Position numbers and translations under genes: made by a program
Shown: one piece after another, positions 59,216-64,000 of the stretch
Numbering within the stretch: position 1 is the first letter of the stretch
Layout of the letters: every line of letters begins with the position of its first letter
Assembly: GCA_958009055.1 (NCBI GenBank)
Contig: OY253660.1
Span: 248,001-312,000, forward strand
Source: Choricystis sp. odSpoLacu1
Lineage: Eukaryota > Chlorophyta > Trebouxiophyceae
Length of the DNA stretch: 64,000 nucleotides
Direction of reading: 5' to 3'
Notes under the pieces: generated by a model
The model's input: the letters and a program-made list of their open reading frames with translations, nothing else
What the model was told of the DNA's origin: nothing
The model's database searches: none

Positions 59216-59848
59216 ATGCGAACCGCTGCGCCGTCCCGCCCCTCCACCACCCGCCACACACGCCGCGCGCCGCCCCCGGCCGCCCGGCGCGTCGGTGGCG
59301 ACCGTCAAGTCGTCTGCTCCAAGACGCTCGTCGCCAAACCCGGCAACGAGGACGCGGTGAAGGCTGCCTGTCAAGCCCTGGTCGAGGCGTGCGCCCCGTC
59401 CCCGCGCGCGGGCGTGGTGGAGTTCCAATTCCACCGCGACGCGTACGAACCCTCCACCTTTCACTTTTGGGAGAGGTACGCCTCCAACGTCGCCCTCGGC
59501 CGCCACAACACGCGCCCCGACGTTGTCCAGTTCATGGAGGCCGTGGTGCCGCTGCTGGAGGGTCCCATTGGAATGGTTTTGTACGAGTGGCGCGACGGCG
59601 TCGGCCTCTCCGCGGCCTGCGCCCAGGGCGGCCCTAAGTCCGAGGGCGGCCTGGACGACGCCCCGGGGGGCAACGGCATGGCGGGTGGGGCGGGCATGAA
59701 GCAGACGAGCGCGACCCTGGAGCTGGGAGTCAAAGGAGAGGAGGGCGAAGAAAAAGAAGCGGCGTGGGGCATGAACCGGCTGCGCGAGACGGCGGCCGAC
59801 CAGGTGGCGGCCGACAAGGCGGCGGCGGCCGAGAGAGAGAGTGTGTGA
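59216..59848 (+). CDS. ABM-domain (dimeric alpha-beta barrel) protein, plastid
   Basis: Single exon, 210 residues. A 30-residue Arg/Ser/Thr/Pro leader is transit-like. The domain reads VVCSKTLVAKPGNEDAVKAA, GVVEFQFHRDAYEPSTFHFW, ERYASNVALGRHNTRPDVVQ and FMEAVVPLLEGPIGMVLYEW, matching the antibiotic-biosynthesis-monooxygenase/stress-responsive barrel (v..kpG.e......... f.f..yedp..f.l.E.w.s.....H...p....f). The tail is Glu/Ala-rich. No catalytic role can be read off. Convergent with sulfiredoxin (120 bp). Confidence 0.75.
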   Translation: MRTAAPSRPSTTRHTRRAPPPAARRVGGDRQVVCSKTLVAKPGNEDAVKAACQALVEACAPSPRAGVVEFQFHRDAYEPSTFHFWERYASNVALGRHNTRPDVVQFMEAVVPLLEGPIGMVLYEWRDGVGLSAACAQGGPKSEGGLDDAPGGNGMAGGAGMKQTSATLELGVKGEEGEEKEAAWGMNRLRETAADQVAADKAAAAERESV

Positions 59849-59968
59849 AGTGCGTCTGTTTTTTGTGATAGGCTGGGCGTCTGGAGCTCCGTTGGGGGTT
59901 TGGTTTTTGGGCCTTTTTTTGTTACGTCCTTGTTTTTTTCTCTCTCGATTCTCCAACCTCTCTCTTGA

Positions 59969-60514
59969 CTACCTCAAATGCATCATCAACACTGAACGCG
60001 TCACCCGCCGCACCCGGCACCTGATGGTTGGCAACTGGAGGACATCTCTGACCGCCTCCATGCGGTGGCACCCCGAGAATCCCCACAACTCGCCGCCGTG
60101 CTCCAAAACGTCAACGGGATCAATCTGGCCGCACACCGCAATGGACGCAGCTAGCGCCACCACCTTGGCGGCGTCGTTGGTGCGGGACCGGCCCAGGGGG
60201 CGGCGGATGGTGGTCGGCGGCACGTCGACGATGCGTGGCCCACGCGTCACGCCGGTCGGCGTGAGTGGCGGGGGAGACCGGTGCACGTCCCACCCATATT
60301 TCGCGGCAGCTGCGTCTGCTGCCGCGACGGTGGCTGCGTCTGGGTGTGGGTTGGGGGTGGATGCAGCGCGCGCAGCAACCGTGGGCAGTCGGCCGTGTAT
60401 GTGCACGATGCCAAGGGCCATGATGCGTTGCAACGTTGCCACACGCAGCGTCTGTGCGGCCCCAAGCTGCGGCCGCTGTGGCCTGGCCAGAGCGGGGAGC
60501 GTCGGGGCGAGCAT
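59969..60514 (-). CDS. SRX: Sulfiredoxin
   Basis: ATP-dependent reductase that repairs over-oxidised 2-Cys peroxiredoxins (plastid or mitochondrion). Single exon, 181 residues from ATG 60514. About 90 residues of organelle-type leader. The core shows IVDVPPTTIRRPLGRSRTND (family: vPm..IrRPl), AKVVALAASIAVCGQIDPVD, VLEHGGELWGFSGCHRMEAV and LPTIRCRVRRVTRSVLMMHL. The catalytic Cys is in FSGCHR where the family usually has FGGCHR. Length compares with about 125 for plant enzymes plus leader. Head-to-head with an orphan, 110 bp. Confidence 0.88.
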   Translation of the reverse strand: MLAPTLPALARPQRPQLGAAQTLRVATLQRIMALGIVHIHGRLPTVAARAASTPNPHPDAATVAAADAAAAKYGWDVHRSPPPLTPTGVTRGPRIVDVPPTTIRRPLGRSRTNDAAKVVALAASIAVCGQIDPVDVLEHGGELWGFSGCHRMEAVRDVLQLPTIRCRVRRVTRSVLMMHLR

Positions 60515-60624
60515 CGGGGGCGCGATTTTGCTCGGGAGACTGAGCAAAAAAACACGTTTTCTCAATGTTTAGCCACTCCCAAAACATCATTTTTGGAGTC
60601 CAACGCGCACAATCACACACACCA

Positions 60625-61335
60625 ATGGCCTACGAAAAACACCACGAGTCGAACTCGCTGGCCGCCCTGGCTCGCCAGGTGGCGGCTGCCGCGGCGGCCG
60701 GCACGCTGCCCCCGCCGCGCGTGCGCGCTGCGCCGCCCGCGCCCGCCCGCACGCCGACACCGTCTGGTCGGATGGAGGTGGCACCTGTTAAGGCTGCTGT
60801 CAAGAGGCGGGCCCCAGAGGCGCTGGCGCCGCCTGCACCGGTGCTGCACTGGAGCGCGGACGACCGTGCAGCCGCCGTCTCTCACTGGTTGGAGGCCCTG
60901 TTGCCAGTCATCCGTGCGGGCACGCTGTCAGATGATGCCTGGTATACTGCACTGACAGAGTTGGAGGCGCGGGCATGCGGGCGCGCGCCTGATATCTCGC
61001 ACGCTGCTTCCACGGCGGCTGCCGCTGCTGCCAACGCCCCTCCCACCGACCTGGGGGGCGTGGCGCCCGCGGTGCAGGCAGCGTTGCTGGCGTTTCAATT
61101 GACGGACATGGTGGGCGGCGGGCAGGGGGCAGGTGCGAGGCCACCACCTTCTGACACCACCCTCACCACTCCTGCTGCCGCCTTTGCGGCCGCCTTTGAA
61201 GACGAGCTGGATGCAGCCACAGCGACAAGTGATGGCCACCTGCTGGGCCTGGCGGTGGCGGCGTTGGTGGGGGAGGGGGAGGGACGGACAGACGCGGGCG
61301 ACGCCGGCGGCGTGGCGACGGTGGGAGGGTTGTGA
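60625..61335 (+). CDS. Hypothetical protein, 236 aa
   Basis: Single exon from ATG 60625 (MAYEKHHESNSLAALARQVA). After a Pro/Arg linker comes a helical domain VLHWSADDRAAAVSHWLEAL and LPVIRAGTLSDDAWYTALTE, then Ala-rich helices VAPAVQAALLAFQLTDMVGG and FAAAFEDELDAATATSDGHL. No family recognised; no membrane segment. TGTAA lies 97 nt after the stop. Real gene status is supported by the head-to-head layout with SRX and unbroken frame. Confidence 0.5.
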   Translation: MAYEKHHESNSLAALARQVAAAAAAGTLPPPRVRAAPPAPARTPTPSGRMEVAPVKAAVKRRAPEALAPPAPVLHWSADDRAAAVSHWLEALLPVIRAGTLSDDAWYTALTELEARACGRAPDISHAASTAAAAAANAPPTDLGGVAPAVQAALLAFQLTDMVGGGQGAGARPPPSDTTLTTPAAAFAAAFEDELDAATATSDGHLLGLAVAALVGEGEGRTDAGDAGGVATVGGL

Positions 61336-61431
61336 GAAAAAAAGGTGTGTGTTGGGGGGCTGGTGACGTGTGTAGGGCACAGGTTGGTTTTGTAGAATGC
61401 TGTAGCTTTGTTTTGCGTGCCTGTTGTTTAT

Positions 61432-61436
61432 TGTAA
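61432..61436 (+). terminator. TGTAA polyadenylation-type motif
   Basis: 97 nt after the stop at 61335. Confidence 0.45.
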
Positions 61437-61535
61437 GGGGGTGCGCTGTTTGTGTGTGACTCGCCTCTTTTTCGGCAACAACTGAGACTCTTCGTTTTTT
61501 TTCATTGGTCAAACTCTCCCTCTCAAACCCAAACC

Positions 61536-62204
61536 ATGTTCCTGCGCCCCGACACCGCCCCCGCCCCCCGCTGGCGCCGCCGCAGCGACACATCCGCCAA
61601 CACGCCCCCCCCCCATCGCCCTGGCGTTGTGCGGCGGCGGCGGCGGCGGGGTTGGAGGCACCCTCGCCCCTGCTACTGCTTCGCCGTCCCCTCCCCCCTC
61701 CTCCCCCGACGCCTCCTCCGCCGTGCGCGCGCGCGCCACCCAGGCCGCCGTTGCCGCCGCCAACGCCGCCCGCGCCACCGCGCGCTCCGCACTGGCGGAT
61801 GCCGGGGCCGACCGGTGGCGGCGGCGCTACCGCCGCGCGGCTGCCGAGCTAGAGTCTGCCCAAGCAGCGGCCGGGGAGGCGGCCGCCGCGGCGGGGGCGG
61901 CCGCCGACCGGCGGCCGCCGCCGCCACCGCCGGCGCGGCGCACGCTCTCCGAAAACGCGCCCCCACCCACTCTCCCTGCACCCTGCCCCTCCTGCTGCAC
62001 GGGCGCCTGCCCCGCCGCCCTGGCTGCCCGCGCCCGCGCCGAACGCCACAAGGCGGCCGCCGCCGCGCGCTCGATGTGACGCTGGCGGGGCTGGCGGCCG
62101 CGGGGTGGGGCGGGGGGCGGCGCCGCCGGTGGGACAGCGACGCGGAGGCTGAGCGAGCCCGGCTGGCGGCCCGATTGGCGCGGGCGCTGACGGCGCGGGA
62201 GTGA
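61536..62204 (+). CDS. Hypothetical Ala-rich protein, frame broken twice
   Basis: ATG 61536 opens MFLRPDTAPAPRWRRRSDTS. The frame breaks at the C10 run 61605-61614 and at (CG)3C 62064-62070. Removing one C and one GC unit gives an uninterrupted 221-residue reading: a Gly-rich hinge, an Ala/Arg helix (RRRYRRAAAELESAQAAAGE), a Cys cluster CPSCCTGACPAALAARARAE and a terminal helix (DSDAEAERARLAARLARALT). No family recognised. That both breaks sit in simple repeats and the joined parts look alike in composition supports one gene. TGTAA is 43 nt after the stop. Confidence 0.4.
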   Translation: MFLRPDTAPAPRWRRRSDTSANTPPPHRPGVVRRRRRRGWRHPRPCYCFAVPSPLLPRRLLRRARARHPGRRCRRQRRPRHRALRTGGCRGRPVAAALPPRGCRARVCPSSGRGGGRRGGGGRRPAAAAATAGAAHALRKRAPTHSPCTLPLLLHGRLPRRPGCPRPRRTPQGGRRRALDVTLAGLAAAGWGGGRRRRWDSDAEAERARLAARLARALTARE

Positions 62205-62906
62205 GTGAGAGGCTGGTGTTTTTTTTTTTACTGTTTTATTTGTTGTGTAACAATCAGGCAGAAGGGAGGGGGAAAAGACACAGAAAAAGATTAGCAGAGA
62301 CGTGTGGGCCAGAACTCGCCTCCCCCCGGCCGCGGGGGTGGGGGCGGGGGGCAAGGGCTTGTGAAAAGGCAGGGCAAACCTGGGGTGCGACGCGCGTTTG
62401 TCTTTGCGAGCGAGGGGGGAGGGCGGCCCTGTGCAGGCCCGCCACTCCCCACCCCACCCACAGAGCGCGCACACGCACTCACACACCCAGTTGACGTGGC
62501 ATGGTTTGGCGGGCAGGCAAGGTCAGGCGGGGGGACGTTGTTTGGTTGTGGGGGCGCGGGGGGGTTTCAAAAACTGCGAGTGCGCGTGCGAGCCGCCCGA
62601 TGACACAGGCAACCTGCAGTGCAACACGCGCACGTTTTTTGCCACGACTTGTTACGGCGTCATTGTAGGTCAGGGGGGAGGGAGGGGGGGAAGAGTCCCA
62701 CACGTTTTGTTTTTGGCCCGGCGCAAAAACGGCAGCGCCGAGAGCCTCTCTGCATGTTTTTCCTGTTTGTTTTTCCTGGGCGAGCACAAGGCGGGCGCGA
62801 ATCGCGCCCCACGCGTCAGCGTGTCCCAGTGGCGGACTGAATGAGGCCGCCAGACACGCGGCACACGCAGGGGGGCGAATGACACACACACACCATCCGA
62901 CTCCGC
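62205..62906. other. 700-bp convergent spacer
   Basis: Between an orphan (plus) and the secreted-protein gene (minus). G-rich in its middle. Short open readings occur but none has conserved motifs or sensible splice sites. No gene seen. Confidence 0.6.
62247..62251 (+). terminator. TGTAA polyadenylation-type motif
   Basis: 43 nt after the stop at 62204, in a T-rich stretch. Confidence 0.5.
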
Positions 62907-63547
62907 TCACGCGTGACGGCGGCGGTGGGGGCCGTGCTTCTTGGCGAACGATTTGGCGGCGACCGCTTCACCCGCCTCACCGGCTTCGCCAGCCTCACCA
63001 GAAGCTTCGCCGGCCTCGCTGGCGGCGGCCTTGGCCTTAGCCGCCTTGGGCGCGACTGCGGCAACGGCTTCCCCCGCTTCACCGGCTTCCGAAGCCTCCC
63101 CCGCGGCAACAGCAGCAGACGCCCCACCCTTCTTGGTGGCGGGCTTGTCAGCCTCACCCGCGCCCGACGGCGGCTGCGTGCCCCAGGGCGTCTCGGTGCC
63201 GGCCGCGTCGACAAACGCGCCCCACTCGTACTTGTTGCCCGAAGCATCAGTGGCCCACTTGGACCACTGGCGCACGGTGCCAGGAGGGGGGGCGGGGGCG
63301 GCCGCCTGTGTGTTGTGGTATGTGTCGTGTGTGTGGTGTGGTTGGCAAACGTGTGGGTTCTGGGGCAAAAAAACAGGCATAAAAGATGGGTACGCGGCGG
63401 CACTGATCGACCTCTCGCAAGGGCGCTGCCCCGCCTGCTTGGCAGCGCGTCTCCGTTCCCCTTCCTGCAGCCCTCTCCCTGTATTACACCCACCTGTGCG
63501 ACCACAGCGAGTGCAGCCACCAGGGCGACAACGATCAGCTTGTTCAT
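62907..63547 (-). CDS. Secreted protein with Glu-Ala-Gly repeats
   Basis: Exons 63547-63494 and 63305-62907, 150 residues. Exon 1 is exactly a signal peptide: MNKLIVVALVAALAVVAQ. The mature part starts AAAPAPPPGTVRQWSKWATD, ASGNKYEWGAFVDAAGTETP (two Trp/Tyr-rich strands), then a low-complexity region of EAGEAGEA and EASGEAGEAGEAGEAVAAK units alternating with KAAKAKAAA. The end is strongly basic: KKHGPHRRRHA. No family recognised; could be a wall, matrix or defence protein (inference only). The intron cuts at the cleavage site. Confidence 0.65.
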
Positions 63548-63851
63548 GGCTGGGGGAGGGTGGGGTGTTGATTGAAGTGAATTGACGCCTGGCGGCCTGC
63601 CCCCCGACCGGGCGGCGGTTGGCCACCGCCACACTCCGCCCCGCCCACAAACGCAGTCCATGCAGTCCATGCAGTCCGAATCCGGTGTGAAACGTCATTG
63701 TCACCCGGGTCGCCGGCCCGGCGTTTGGCCTGATCGGGCGCGACTGCGCCACAGCCGTTGCCGCCGCCCCCATTCGGACGCCGCCACCGCGCCTGGGGGT
63801 GGCGCCGCGCCGAGAGACCGCCCCCTGAAACTGGCACATTACACACACTCA
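63548..63851. other. Spacer with 9-bp tandem repeat
   Basis: 304 bp. tccatgcag repeats in tandem near 63657-63677. No gene supported; likely the promoter or a 5' intron of the secreted-protein gene. Confidence 0.5.
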
Positions 63852-64000
63852 CCTGGTTGTGGGTGTGGGGCGGAGGGGGGAGAGGGATGATGCCAGAAGG
63901 CGGGAAAAGAAAAGCGGCCAGCGGTGTGAACAAGACGGAGGCAGGCCTTCTGGACGCCTCCCCTGAGAGAGCCTCGACGACCGTCCCCTTTTTGCCGTGC
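63852..64000 (-). CDS. Possible partial exon at right edge
   Basis: On the minus strand the last 149 bp are open in one frame (HGKKGTVVEALSGEASRRPA and on to PPPPHTHNQ) and end in a good donor, CAG|GTGAGT. It may be a coding exon of a gene that starts outside the window, or a 5' exon of the secreted-protein gene. No family recognised. Confidence 0.25.

Noticed and set aside
63582..63890. Plus-strand open reading with QSMQSMQS
   Set aside because: Created by a 9-bp tandem repeat; no start context, splice partner or motif.
1..64000. tRNA, rRNA, transposon or viral genes
   Set aside because: Looked for conserved loops, polymerase, integrase and capsid motifs; none recognised. A tRNAscan or HMM run would settle it.

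Overview
The window is nuclear DNA of a compact, strongly GC-rich photosynthetic eukaryote, most likely a chlorophyte green alga. The evidence is the presence of spliceosomal introns (nearly all GTGAG...CAG, mostly about 85 to 370 nt, with TG/GA-rich 5' ends and CA/CT-rich 3' ends), chloroplast-type leaders, and a plant/algal gene set: an ADP-glucose pyrophosphorylase homologue, thylakoid DEG1, a FAX/TMEM14-type membrane protein, cystathionine beta-lyase, a phloem-protein-2-A10-like protein, a three-repeat MYB and a plant-type MFS carrier. TGTAA motifs 37 to 97 nt past several stop codons fit the chlorophyte polyadenylation signal. No prokaryotic operon, mobile element, CRISPR array, tRNA or rRNA was seen. 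The lineage call is inference; a BLAST or rRNA link would be needed to name it.

Layout. 1-12.7 kb: an AGPase homologue (runs off the left edge), RIC1, V-ATPase c'', Pol III RPC4, a 59-aa orphan, DEG1, an orphan, adenylate kinase 6 and a small membrane protein. 13-27.4 kb: proteasome RPN2, a 1-kb repeat-rich convergent spacer, a bHLH factor, a nocturnin/CCR4-like phosphatase, importin-11, eIF3i and HBS1. 27.7-41 kb: PP2-A10-like, YIF1, UDP-glucose pyrophosphorylase, MYB3R, LCMT1, a proline-rich two-TM protein, FAX-like and serine palmitoyltransferase LCB2. 41-55.3 kb: cystathionine beta-lyase, a TauE/SafE carrier, an M16 zinc protease, GPN2, a GRAM-like protein, CMR1/WDR76, a class IV aminotransferase, methylmalonate-semialdehyde dehydrogenase and an S9 peptidase. 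55.5-64 kb: an MFS carrier, a coiled-coil protein, an ABM-domain protein, sulfiredoxin, two orphans, a secreted acidic-repeat protein and a partial exon.

The genes are ordinary housekeeping and organelle genes that alternate strands. Many are head-to-head with 63 to 335 bp between start codons, which suggests shared bidirectional promoters. I see no metabolic cluster. RIC1 and YIF1 act in Golgi traffic; eIF3i, HBS1, RPN2, GPN2 and RPC4 in gene expression and protein turnover; AGPase and UGPase in sugar-nucleotide supply; DEG1 and sulfiredoxin in plastid stress.

The main oddities are: an AGPase homologue lacking its catalytic motifs, with a perfect 18-bp-arm hairpin beside its first splice donor; six genes whose frame breaks fall mostly in poly-C or (GC)n tracts, most of them repaired by removing one repeat unit; two 13-bp-arm near-loopless palindromes at tandem gene boundaries; and candidate GC-AG introns.
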